From Roseiarcus sp963780825 (GTDB lineage Bacteria > Pseudomonadota > Alphaproteobacteria > Rhizobiales > Beijerinckiaceae), in assembly GCA_963780825.1 (NCBI GenBank), contig CAWADL010000003.1, positions 349,729 through 413,728 on the forward strand: 64,000 nucleotides of DNA, given 5' to 3'. A program made the translations under genes and the position numbers. The first letter of the stretch is position 1. Each line of letters starts with the position of its first letter. Positions 9,130-16,572 of the stretch are shown in pieces. The notes under the pieces were generated by a model. The model did not search any database, had not been told where the DNA came from, and saw nothing but the letters and a program-made list of their open reading frames with translations.

Positions 9130-9407
9130 GCGACGCGATCGCCGACGACGCCCGCCCGCGCCTGCCCCGCGGCGTTAGGCTGCGCGAGGACAAGGTTCGC
9201 TCGCGTTGGGTGCTGCTGGCGCCCGAGCGGGTGGTCAAGGTCAACCCGATCGCAGTCGAAATCCTCAAACTGTGCGATGGAAGTCGCAGCTTGGGTGAGA
9301 TCGTCAATGGCCTCGCTCAGCGCTTCAACGCCGAGCCGACGCGAGTCGGCGCCGATGTGCGCACGCTGCTCGCCTCGCTGGCGGAAAAGAGAATGGCCGA
9401 GCTATGA
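9126..9407 (+). CDS. pqqD: PqqD, peptide chaperone (RiPP recognition element)
   Basis: The 93-residue PqqD binds PqqA and presents it to PqqE. Recognisable parts are the winged-helix-like segment RWVLLAPERVVKVNPIAVEI and LCDGSRSLGEIVNGLAQRF. It overlaps both pqqB and pqqE by 4 bases. pqqC is missing from its canonical place before pqqD and lies after pqqE instead. Confidence 0.95.
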   Translation: MSDAIADDARPRLPRGVRLREDKVRSRWVLLAPERVVKVNPIAVEILKLCDGSRSLGEIVNGLAQRFNAEPTRVGADVRTLLASLAEKRMAEL

Positions 9408-10504
9408 CCGAAGCCCCTCCCCCGCCTGAAGGCCTGCTCGCCGAGTTGACGCACCGCTGTCCGCTCTCCTGCCCCTATTGCTCCAATCCCGTCGAGCTCG
9501 ACAGGGCGAACCAGGAGATGAGCACGGCCGATTGGAAGCGCATCTTTTCCGAGGCCGCCGAACTCGGCGTGCTGCATCTACACCTTTCCGGCGGCGAGCC
9601 GTGCTCGCGGCGCGATCTGGCTGAACTGGTGGAGCACGCGGCGCGGGTCGGGCTCTACACCAATCTCATCACGTCGGGGATCGGCCTCACGCGCGACTTG
9701 TTTGACAAGCTCGTCGCCGCCGGGCTCGACCACATTCAGCTTTCGATCCAAGGGGTCGACGCCGCGATGGCCGATTGGATCGGCGGCTACAAAGGCGGAT
9801 ATGCGAAGAAGCGCGAAGTCGCGGCTTGGGTGACCGACGAAGGCCTGCCGCTCACGGTCAACGCGGTGATCCATCGCGGCAATGTCGAGGACGCGCCGCG
9901 CATGGTTGATCTTGCGGTCGAGCTCGGCGCGCGCCGGGTCGAGATCGCGCATACGCAATATTATGGCTGGGCGTTACGCAATCGCGCGCATCTGATGCCG
10001 ACGCGCGAGCAGACCGACCGGGCTTATGCCGCCGTCGAGGCGCGGCGCGAGCACTATCGCGGGACCGTGGTGATTGATCACGTGGCGCCCGACTATCACG
10101 CGAAATTCCCGAAGGCCTGCATGAATGGTTGGGGCCGGCAGACGATGAACGTGTCGCCGAACGGCAAGGTGCTGCCGTGCCATTCGGCGGAAATCATCCC
10201 GGGCCTGGAGTTCTGGAGCGCGCGCGACAAGCCGCTTGCGGAGATTTGGGAGCGCTCGCCGGCGTTTCAGGCGTTTCGCGGGTTTGATTGGATGCAAGAG
10301 CCCTGTCGCTCTTGCGAGCGCAAGGCGATCGACTTCGGCGGCTGCCGCTGTCAGGCGATGGCGCTGCTCGGCGACGCGGCGGCGTGCGATCCGATCTGCA
10401 CGAAATCGCCTCACCACGCGCTGGTCCCAGAGATCGCCGCGCACGACAGTCTCGGCCCGGTGGACGGCTTCGCGCCGCGGCGCTACGCAAAAGAGCTAGC
10501 TTAG
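9404..10504 (+). CDS. pqqE: PqqE, radical SAM PqqA-crosslinking enzyme
   Basis: The 366-residue enzyme carries the radical SAM cluster motif CPLSCPYC (Cys 19, 23, 26), which binds the 4Fe-4S centre and SAM, followed by HLHLSGGEP. The C-terminal SPASM region holds further cysteines (CMNGWGRQTMNVSPNG, VLPCHSAE, CRSC, GGCRCQA). It forms the Glu-Tyr carbon-carbon bond in PqqA with help from PqqD. Start overlaps the pqqD stop (ATGA). Confidence 0.96.
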   Translation: MTEAPPPPEGLLAELTHRCPLSCPYCSNPVELDRANQEMSTADWKRIFSEAAELGVLHLHLSGGEPCSRRDLAELVEHAARVGLYTNLITSGIGLTRDLFDKLVAAGLDHIQLSIQGVDAAMADWIGGYKGGYAKKREVAAWVTDEGLPLTVNAVIHRGNVEDAPRMVDLAVELGARRVEIAHTQYYGWALRNRAHLMPTREQTDRAYAAVEARREHYRGTVVIDHVAPDYHAKFPKACMNGWGRQTMNVSPNGKVLPCHSAEIIPGLEFWSARDKPLAEIWERSPAFQAFRGFDWMQEPCRSCERKAIDFGGCRCQAMALLGDAAACDPICTKSPHHALVPEIAAHDSLGPVDGFAPRRYAKELA

Positions 10505-10511
10505 TGTCTTC

Positions 10512-10572
10512 GTGAAAACCTTTGTGCCTTTGTGGTGAAAGGGGTTCACCACAAAGGCACAAAGGTTTTCAC
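10512..10572. repeat. Perfect 28-base inverted repeat between pqqE and pqqC
   Basis: Arms at 10512-10539 and 10545-10572 (GTGAAAACCTTTGTGCCTTT and its complement) can form a long hairpin with a 5-base loop. A related palindrome is at 27802-27868, so this is a dispersed element. Here it could attenuate pqqC expression or stabilise the upstream mRNA. Confidence 0.88.
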
Positions 10573-10595
10573 AAAGGCACAAGGAGGGTCGGCGC

Positions 10596-11348
10596 GTGTC
10601 AGACAAACTTGTTGATTGGACCGACGCGCCCAAACTTTCACTCGACGCGTTCGACGCCGCCATTCGCGCCGTCGGCGCTGAGCGCTATCACGACAAGCAC
10701 CCGTTTCATAAGCTGTTGCATGGCGGCAAGCTGAACAAAGGCCAGGTTCAGGCCTGGGCGCTGAACCGCTACTGCTACCAGGAAGCCGTTCCGCGCAAGG
10801 ACGCCGCGCTGATCGCGCGCGCCGAAAGCCGCGATCTTCGCCGCGAATGGGTGCATCGCATCCTCGATCATGACGGGCAGGACGGCGAGCCCGGCGGCAT
10901 CGAGCGCTGGCTCGTGCTGACCGACGGCCTCGGGCTCGACCGCGACTACGTGGTCTCCAAACAAGGCGCCCTGCCCGCCACACGCTTCGCAGTCGAGGCC
11001 TACGTGCGCTTTGTCGCCGTCGAGCCGCTGACGGTCGCCGTCGCCTCGTCGCTGACGGAGCTGTTTGCTCCGAAGATACATCGCGAGCGCATCTCCGGCA
11101 TGCTGCAGAACTACGATTTCATCGGCGAAGACGTGATGGCCTATTTCCAGCGCCGCCTCGCCCAGGCGCCGCGCGACGCCGATTTCGCGCTCGACTATAT
11201 CAAACAAAACGCCCGCACCCGCGCGGAGCAGGAGGCCTGCGTCGGCGCGGTGCGCTTCAAATGCAACGTGCTGTGGGCGCAACTCGACGCGCTGCATCAC
11301 GCCTATGTCGAGCCAGGCAACGTTCCGCCGGGCGCGTTCAAGCCCTGA
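10596..11348 (+). CDS. pqqC: PqqC, PQQ synthase (final oxidase)
   Basis: The 250-residue protein matches PqqC throughout: HDKHPFHKLLHGGKLNKGQV, ALNRYCYQEAVPRKDAALIA, VHRILDHDGQ, ELFAPKIHRERI, and NYDFIGEDVMAYFQRRL. PqqC performs the cofactor-free ring closure and oxidation that yields PQQ. The GTG start at 10596 is preceded by AAGGAGG at 10581. It is separated from pqqE by a hairpin, and the TfoX-N gene overlaps its stop. Confidence 0.96.
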   Translation: MSDKLVDWTDAPKLSLDAFDAAIRAVGAERYHDKHPFHKLLHGGKLNKGQVQAWALNRYCYQEAVPRKDAALIARAESRDLRREWVHRILDHDGQDGEPGGIERWLVLTDGLGLDRDYVVSKQGALPATRFAVEAYVRFVAVEPLTVAVASSLTELFAPKIHRERISGMLQNYDFIGEDVMAYFQRRLAQAPRDADFALDYIKQNARTRAEQEACVGAVRFKCNVLWAQLDALHHAYVEPGNVPPGAFKP

Positions 11349-11677
11349 TGGCGCGCGACGCAGGCCTCGAAGATCTGATCCGCGAGGATCTGCCGCGCGA
11401 CCCGGGTCTCGCGGAGAAGGCGATGTTTGGCGGCTGGGCTTGGTTGCTCAATGGCAATCTTCTGCTAGGCGCTCGCGAGGACGGCATGTTGGCGCGGCTC
11501 GGCAAGGGTCGCGACGGCTGGGCGCTGGCGCTCGACAACATCGACCCGATGATCAGCCGAGGCCGCGCGATGGGCGGCTGGGTCCGCGCCGGCCCGAAGT
11601 CTTATGGAGACGACGCGTTGCGGCGGCGGCTGATCGCGGCGGCGCTGGAGTTTGTTCGCACGCTGCCAGGGAAATGA
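11348..11677 (+). CDS. TfoX N-terminal domain protein
   Basis: The 109-residue product has the single TfoX-N fold seen in many proteobacteria (AEKAMFGGWAWLLNGNLLLG, a central GRAMGGWVRAGPKSYGD). The start codon overlaps the pqqC stop by one base, so it should be translated from the same mRNA. TfoX of gamma-proteobacteria regulates competence, but single-domain forms like this have no known role. A link to PQQ is suggested only by position. Confidence 0.8.
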   Translation: MARDAGLEDLIREDLPRDPGLAEKAMFGGWAWLLNGNLLLGAREDGMLARLGKGRDGWALALDNIDPMISRGRAMGGWVRAGPKSYGDDALRRRLIAAALEFVRTLPGK

Positions 11678-11728
11678 CCATATAAGATCAAAAGCGCATT
11701 GGCCCTACTATAAGCCCCACGCTATGCG

Positions 11729-11879
11729 CGTCATGCCCGGCCTTGTGCCGGGTATCCACGCCGTGGTGAGCCATCCCGGATTCTGAACTCGCACGCGTTT
11801 CTCGGCGCCGGGCGCGATAGACTTGAACCCACGCTGAAACCTCCCGGCGTGGATGGCCGGCACAAGGCCGGCCATGACG
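11729..11879. repeat. Inverted repeat pair in intergenic DNA
   Basis: Arms at 11729-11763 and 11845-11879 contain TCATGCCCGGCCTTGTGCCG and an imperfect complement (GGCACAAGGCCGGCCATGA). Each arm is itself partly palindromic. It fills most of the space between the TfoX gene and the CopG gene. Confidence 0.8.
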
Positions 11880-11907
11880 GGGCGGTTACAGCAACAAGAG
11901 GCGAACT

Positions 11908-12090
11908 ATGAAAAAAACTATCCCGTCCTTCAACACTGACAAGGAGGCGGAAGATTTTGTCGCGGAGGTCGATTTGAGTGAATATGACCTCTCCGGCGGT
12001 CAGATCATGCGCTTCGAATTGAAGCCCAAGGACACATTCGCGAACCTTCGCTTACCGCCGGCTAGAGATCCGCTCATACTCGACGAATGA
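11908..12090 (+). CDS. CopG-type antitoxin remnant, C-terminally truncated
   Basis: The 60-residue frame starts like CopG/BrnA-type antitoxins (KKTIPSFNTDKEAEDFVAEV, then DLSEYDLSGG and FELKPKDTFANLRLP). In the family the RLP segment opens the ribbon-helix-helix domain, but here the frame ends 11 residues later, so the DNA-binding domain is lost. No toxin gene is next to it. Its 3' end runs 39 bases into the convergent folA gene, which suggests erosion at that border. Confidence 0.6.
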   Translation: MKKTIPSFNTDKEAEDFVAEVDLSEYDLSGGQIMRFELKPKDTFANLRLPPARDPLILDE

Positions 12091-12537
12091 GAAATCTTCA
12101 TCGTCCTTTGCCCCGCGAACGCCCTTTTCCCGGCAAGTCTCGCGCCAAACGGATCTATCAATCGCAGGAAAATGAACGGACGCCTCAGGCGCCGCATCAA
12201 CTTCTGTTACGTAGAGATGATCCGCAAGCGGTAGCGCGAGTCGAAATATTTCGCCGCCGCCGCCAATCATGGTTTCGCTCGCGCCGTCGGCGGCTGCAAG
12301 CGCCTCATCGAGATTACGCGCGACAGTGACCTCGGGTTGCACCCAAGCAGGATCGCGGGTGATGACGATCACCGTACGTCCCGGCAGCGCGCGGCCGATC
12401 GAATCAAACGTCTTGCGCCCGATGATCAGCGGCTTGCCCATCGTCAGCGCTTTGAAGCGTTTCAAGTCGGTGGACAGACGCCAGGGCATGCCGCCCGCGT
12501 TTCCAATCGCGCCGTTGCGCCCGACGGCTACGATCAT
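12052..12537 (-). CDS. folA: Dihydrofolate reductase
   Basis: The protein starts with IVAVGRNGAIGNAGGMPWRL and carries KPLIIGRKTFDSIGRALPGR and MIGGGGEIFRLAL, the standard DHFR motifs, and is about 161 residues long. It reduces dihydrofolate with NADPH, refilling the pool consumed by ThyA, which is encoded just upstream on the same strand. The ATG at 12537 was chosen because upstream codons fall in a palindromic repeat (12600-12719) and encode no family sequence. Confidence 0.94.
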   Translation of the reverse strand: MIVAVGRNGAIGNAGGMPWRLSTDLKRFKALTMGKPLIIGRKTFDSIGRALPGRTVIVITRDPAWVQPEVTVARNLDEALAAADGASETMIGGGGEIFRLALPLADHLYVTEVDAAPEASVHFPAIDRSVWRETCREKGVRGAKDDEDFSFVEYERISSRR

Positions 12538-12599
12538 CGAGATTTGTTTGTTGGCGACCGCGGGGTCTCGCGACGAGGCGTGATCGGCCGCCTGCCGTC

Positions 12600-12719
12600 C
12601 CCTCCCCCCTTGTGGGGGAGGGTTAGGGAGGGGGGTGGCTCGGCTGGGAAGTGGGTCCCCAGGAGGCGGGGCGCTTGCGGCTACCCCCCTCCCCGGCCCT
12701 CCCCCACAAGGGGGGAGGG
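12600..12719. repeat. GC-rich inverted repeat between thyA and folA
   Basis: Arms near 12600-12636 and 12682-12719 contain CCCTCCCCCCTTGTGGGGGA and its counterpart, each with an inner palindrome around CTTGTGG/CCACAAG. This type (short G/C-rich palindromes flanking 40-50 bases) is one of several dispersed families in the window. Confidence 0.8.
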
Positions 12720-12740
12720 AGAGCGCGGCGCCGGCGGCTT

Positions 12741-13549
12741 TCATACCGCCACCGGGGCTTTGATCGCGGGCCACGGCTCGTATCCCTCGAAGGCTATGTC
12801 CTCCGCCTTCAGATCAAACAGCGCGCCCCTCGCGGCGAGGTCCGCGCCGGCGCCAGCTTCAGCCGCGGCAGCGGCCTCGGCGTCCGCGAAAGCTGCTCGC
12901 GCGCCTGCGCCTCGTGGTTCACATAGAGATGCGCGTCGCCGAACGTGTGAACGAAGTCGCCCACCTCCAACGCGCACTCCCGCGCCACCAGATGCGTCAA
13001 CAGCGCGTAGCTCGCGATATTGAACGGCACGCCGAGAAATAGGTCCGCCGAGCGCTGATAGAGCTGGCACGATAACCGCCCCTCCGCGACATAGAACTGA
13101 AACAGGCAGTGGCACGGCGCCAGCTTCATGCGCTCGATGTCAGGCACGTTCCAAGCTGAGACGATCAGGCGTCGCGAATTGGGATTGCGTTTGATCTCCG
13201 CGACCACCCACGCAATCTGATCGTAGACCCGCCCGTCCGATCCTTCCCAGGCCCGCCACTGCTTGCCATAGACCGGACCGAGATCACCGTCGGCATCCGC
13301 CCATTCATCCCAGATGCGGACGCCATTTTCCTGCAGATAGCGGACGTTGGTGTCGCCGTTGAGGAACCACACCAGTTCGTGCACGATCGACTTGATGTGC
13401 AACCGCTTGGTGGTGACCAGCGGAAAGCCTTCGTTGAGATCGAAGCGAATTTGTCGGCCGAACAGCGACCTTATGCCGGTGCCGGTGCGATCGCCCTTCA
13501 GGACGCCCTTGTCGAGGGCTTCGCGGAGGAGGTCCAGGTAGGCTTGCAT
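12741..13549 (-). pseudogene. thyA: Thymidylate synthase, C-terminus shifted by one base
   Basis: ThyA methylates dUMP to dTMP using methylene-tetrahydrofolate. The frame from 13549 holds GDRTGTGIRSLFGRQIRFDL, the catalytic-cysteine segment LAPCHCLFQFYV, and LYQRSADLFLGVPFNIASYA. It then reads out at RLKLAPART. The true C-terminus (ADLAARGALFDLKAEDIAFE, ending PAIKAPVAV) is in the neighbouring frame down to 12741. One missing base near 12850 explains this and restores about 264 residues, the family length. Since folA follows and no other thymidylate synthase is visible, a sequence error is likely. Confidence 0.92.
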
Positions 13550-13622
13550 GCGCTCCTCGCTTGGGGAGCCGCGTGGCTATCCGAGTCCTGCGAGCGCCCG
13601 CAAGGGGCGCTCCACAGCTTTT

Positions 13623-13889
13623 TTAGTGTACGCTCACCGTCTCGAGCTGATGCTCCCAGGCGTTAGCGATCGCCGCATCCTTCGAATCGGTCAAAAGGAT
13701 CGGCGAGCCATCGGCGCTCAGCAGCGCGAACAGCTGTAAGCCCGGCTGAATCGGCGGAGCTTGCGGAAATAGCCGCTGCGCATCCTCGGAACGGATGCTC
13801 TTGAGATAGGCGATGGCGCCGGCGCCAAGATGCGCGAACTGCTGCGGCGTTAAATCCGAGATCGCGATAGTCGGGTTGACGTTGCTCAC
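13623..13889 (-). CDS. DUF1150 family protein
   Basis: The 88-residue product has the family core FAHLGAGAIAYLKSIRSEDA and ends ALLSADGSPILLTDSKDAAI then ANAWEHQLETVSVH. The GTG at 13889 follows AAGGAAG, supporting the start. DUF1150 genes are regularly found next to hsp20 in alphaproteobacteria, as here (hsp20 is 62 bases upstream), so a heat-shock role is likely but unproven. Confidence 0.9.
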   Translation of the reverse strand: MSNVNPTIAISDLTPQQFAHLGAGAIAYLKSIRSEDAQRLFPQAPPIQPGLQLFALLSADGSPILLTDSKDAAIANAWEHQLETVSVH

Positions 13890-13951
13890 GATACTGCTTC
13901 CTTTCTGGCGGTCCCCGGTTGCCCGGTTCGACCCGCTGACGGCGCGCACGA

Positions 13952-14380
13952 CTAGTCTCGCGCCTGAACGTTAATTTTCTTAACCACTCTATCCGCCTGC
14001 GGTTTCACGACATCGATAGCCAACAATCCGTTCGCAAGTTCCGCGCCGAGCACCTGCATGCCGTCGGCAAGCAGGAAGTTCCGCTGAAACTGACGCGCGG
14101 CGATACCGCGGTGGATGTACTCGCGCGACTTGTCCTCACGCTGACGTCCACGAATCCACAACTGGCTCTCCTCCTGCGTCACCTCGATGTCTTCGCGAGC
14201 AAAGCCCGCGACGGCCAAAGTAATACGCAGACGTTCCGGCGCGTTGTCACGCGCGGCTATCCTCTCGATGTTGTACGGGGGATAGCCGTCCGAACCGGTT
14301 TTCGTCGCCCTTTCGAGCGCCCGCTCGATCTCGTCGAAACCGAGCAGAAACGGCGAACTCATTGTGGTCACACGCACCAT
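13952..14380 (-). CDS. Small heat-shock protein, Hsp20/IbpA family
   Basis: The 142-residue chaperone contains an alpha-crystallin domain (RLRITLAVAGFAREDIEVTQ, LWIRGRQREDKSREYIHRGI, FQRNFLLADGMQVLGAELAN) and ends with the hydrophobic tail segment ADRVVKKINVQ. It holds unfolding proteins in a refoldable state. The ATG at 14380 has GGAAAGGGG upstream. DUF1150 follows in the same direction. Confidence 0.92.
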   Translation of the reverse strand: MVRVTTMSSPFLLGFDEIERALERATKTGSDGYPPYNIERIAARDNAPERLRITLAVAGFAREDIEVTQEESQLWIRGRQREDKSREYIHRGIAARQFQRNFLLADGMQVLGAELANGLLAIDVVKPQADRVVKKINVQARD

Positions 14381-14617
14381 TCCCGAAGCCCCTTTCCAGG
14401 CGCTTCGCCGGGCCCTACCTCGCGCGAACGCAACGGTCGGGCGGCGTTTCTTACCTAAACGCACCCCCATAGGGCGATGCGTCGGTACATGATATGTGCG
14501 GATTTGAACGCGCTTCAAGACCAGGTCCGGGCCGGAGGCCAAACACAACCTGGTTTGCGCGCCAGGGTTGAAATATTGACTAATGCGCGGCCGAAACCAC
14601 CGAGAGAGCTGGGACAG

Positions 14618-15887
14618 GTGAAACTCGGGGTTAAGAGACAGTGTCCGGCGTGCGGAGCGCGGCTCTATGATCTCGGCAAGCGCCCGGTCGTCTGTCCGCG
14701 CTGCAAGAAGCCGATCGATCTTCATCGCTTGAAACCCAAAAAACCCGAGCCAGCGCCCGAACCGCCGCCGCCGCCGAGACCGCCGCGCCCCGCGCCGCGG
14801 TGGTCGCCTGAGCAGGCGGCGGCGCTCGACAAGGTGGGCCTTTGGCTAAAGCGCGGCGATCAGCCGGTGTTCCGGCTGTTCGGCTATGCCGGCGTCGGCA
14901 AGACGACGCTCGCCCGCCACGTGGCCGAACACGCCTCCGGCAAGGCGCTGTTCGCCGCCTTCACCGGCAAGGCCGCCTTGGTGCTGCGCTCCAAGGGCTG
15001 CTACGGCGCCTCGACCATCCACTCGCTCATTTACAATGCCGACGAGGACAAGAACGGCGCGCCACGGTTCACGCTCAACAAGGATGGGATGGCGTCGCGG
15101 GCCAGCCTGATCGTCATCGACGAATGCTCGATGGTCGATGAGGAGCTCGGCCGCGACTTGTTGTCGTTCGGCAAGCCGATCCTGGTGCTCGGCGATCCCG
15201 CGCAGCTGCCGCCGGTGAAGGGCGGCGGCTTCTTCACCGAGGCCGAGCCCGACGTGATGCTGACCGAAATTCACCGGCAGGCCGCCGACAATCCGATCAT
15301 CCGGCTGTCGCAGATCATCCGCACCGGCGGCGAGGTTGATTATGGCGGTGTACGGCGAGACCAAGGTCATTCGCCGCGCGGAAATCGACGCCGAGATGGT
15401 GATGGGCGCCGATCAGGTGCTGGTCGGCCTCAACAAGACGCGGCGGGCGTATAACCTGCGTATCCGCGAACTCAGCGGCCGCACGCAGCCAATGCCCGTG
15501 GTGGACGACAAGCTCGTTTGCCTGCGCAACAACCGCGAGCGGGGGCTGTTGAACGGCGGGCTTTGGCGGGTGGCCGAACTCGGCGGCATGAAGAACGATT
15601 TCATCAAGCTCGGCGTGCGTCCGGAAGAACAGCCGGAGCGCGATCCGACGGCCGTCGCCGTGCACAAGGCGTTCTTCGAGGGCGTCGAAGCGGATCTGGC
15701 GTACCCGGTGCGGCGCGAGTCCGATGAGTTCGATTTCGGCTACGCGCTGACCGTGCACAAATCGCAGGGGTCGCAATGGGACGCGGTGGTGATGTTCGAC
15801 GAGAGCCGAGCGTTCCGCGAACATCGGGCGAGGTGGCTCTATACGGGCGTGACGCGGGCGGCGAAGCGGCTGGTGCTGGTGAGGTGA
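14618..15887 (+). pseudogene. RecD-like ATP-dependent DNA helicase with N-terminal zinc ribbon, one frameshift
   Basis: The N-terminal 40 residues (VKRQCPACGARLYDLGKRPV, then VCPRC) form a four-cysteine ribbon like the FYDLN family (TIGR02300). A proline-rich linker leads to a superfamily 1 helicase: Walker A FGYAGVGKTTLARH, Walker B LIVIDECSMVDEE, GDPAQLPPV, and motif VI region YALTVHKSQGSQWDAVV. The phase changes at 15347-15348, where one extra G would explain it (DYG-VYGETKVIRR). The GTG at 14618 is the likely start. It may act in recombination or repair. Confidence 0.83.
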
Positions 15888-15893
15888 CCCGCG

Positions 15894-15966
15894 GAGCCTC
15901 GGCCTCCAGGCCGACGACGTGTCGTGCGCCCGAAGGTCGTCGGCCTGGAGGCCGACGCTCCGAGGC
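15894..15966. repeat. Palindromic repeat, CGGCCTCCAGGCCG family
   Basis: Arms 15894-15918 and 15936-15966 read GAGCCTCGGCCTCCAGGCCG onwards and its complement; the core CGGCCTCCAGGCCG is itself near-palindromic. Related copies are at 23413 and 25707. It lies between the helicase stop and the ModE-type regulator. Confidence 0.85.
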
Positions 15967-16025
15967 TTTGCGGCCGCGCTCGGAAGGTGCATAGAAAGGG
16001 TGACCTGGGAGAGCGACGCGGGCCG

Positions 16026-16367
16026 ATGACAACTAGGGTCACTATCCGCTTCGATTTCGAAGGCGACAAACGTCTGGGGCCGGGCAAGATTGCTCTGCTT
16101 GAGGCGATCGCCACGACCGGCTCGATCTCCGCCGCCGGCCGCCAGCACAAGATGTCCTACCGCCGCGCCTGGCTGCTGGTCGACGAACTCAATCGCCAGT
16201 TCGGCGAACCGCTGGTGCGCGCCCAACCCGGCGGCCCGAAGGGCGGCGGCGCCTCGTTGACCGCCGCAGGCCAGCAAATCTTGCGCGCGTACCGCGAGGC
16301 CGAGAAAAAGATGCGCGAAGCCGCGACCGCCGAGATCGCCGCGCTGGAGACCCTGCTGGCGACCTGA
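16026..16367 (+). CDS. ModE N-terminal domain (LysR-like winged helix) regulator
   Basis: The 113-residue protein is a lone ModE-type winged helix: GPGKIALLEAIATTGSISAA, GRQHKMSYRRAWLLVDELNR, then SLTAAGQQILRAYREAE. It lacks the C-terminal molybdate-binding (TOBE) domains of full ModE, so molybdate sensing cannot be assumed. The ATG at 16026 opens the family sequence; the longer frame upstream comes from a palindromic repeat. Confidence 0.85.
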   Translation: MTTRVTIRFDFEGDKRLGPGKIALLEAIATTGSISAAGRQHKMSYRRAWLLVDELNRQFGEPLVRAQPGGPKGGGASLTAAGQQILRAYREAEKKMREAATAEIAALETLLAT

Positions 16368-16572
16368 GCGCCCGCGTCAAGCGGCAGCATCCGCCACCTC
16401 GCCGATTGAAAAACCCTGCGCGCGTCCTGTCCCCGCACGAAGCGAGTACGCGCCCGCGACGCTCGCGCGCCTGACGCCCGATGTGAAATAGCGGGACATT
16501 GCCGCGCGCGATGACGTCGCGCCCTTGACGCCCCTTATCCCCTCGCCGATAGCCTGGATGTCGGAGGGGGAG

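Noticed and set aside
13588..13625. Hairpin GAGCGCCCGCAAGGGGCGCTC followed by T-run, as a terminator
   Set aside because: It would terminate plus-strand transcription, but both flanking genes are on the minus strand; no gene ends there.
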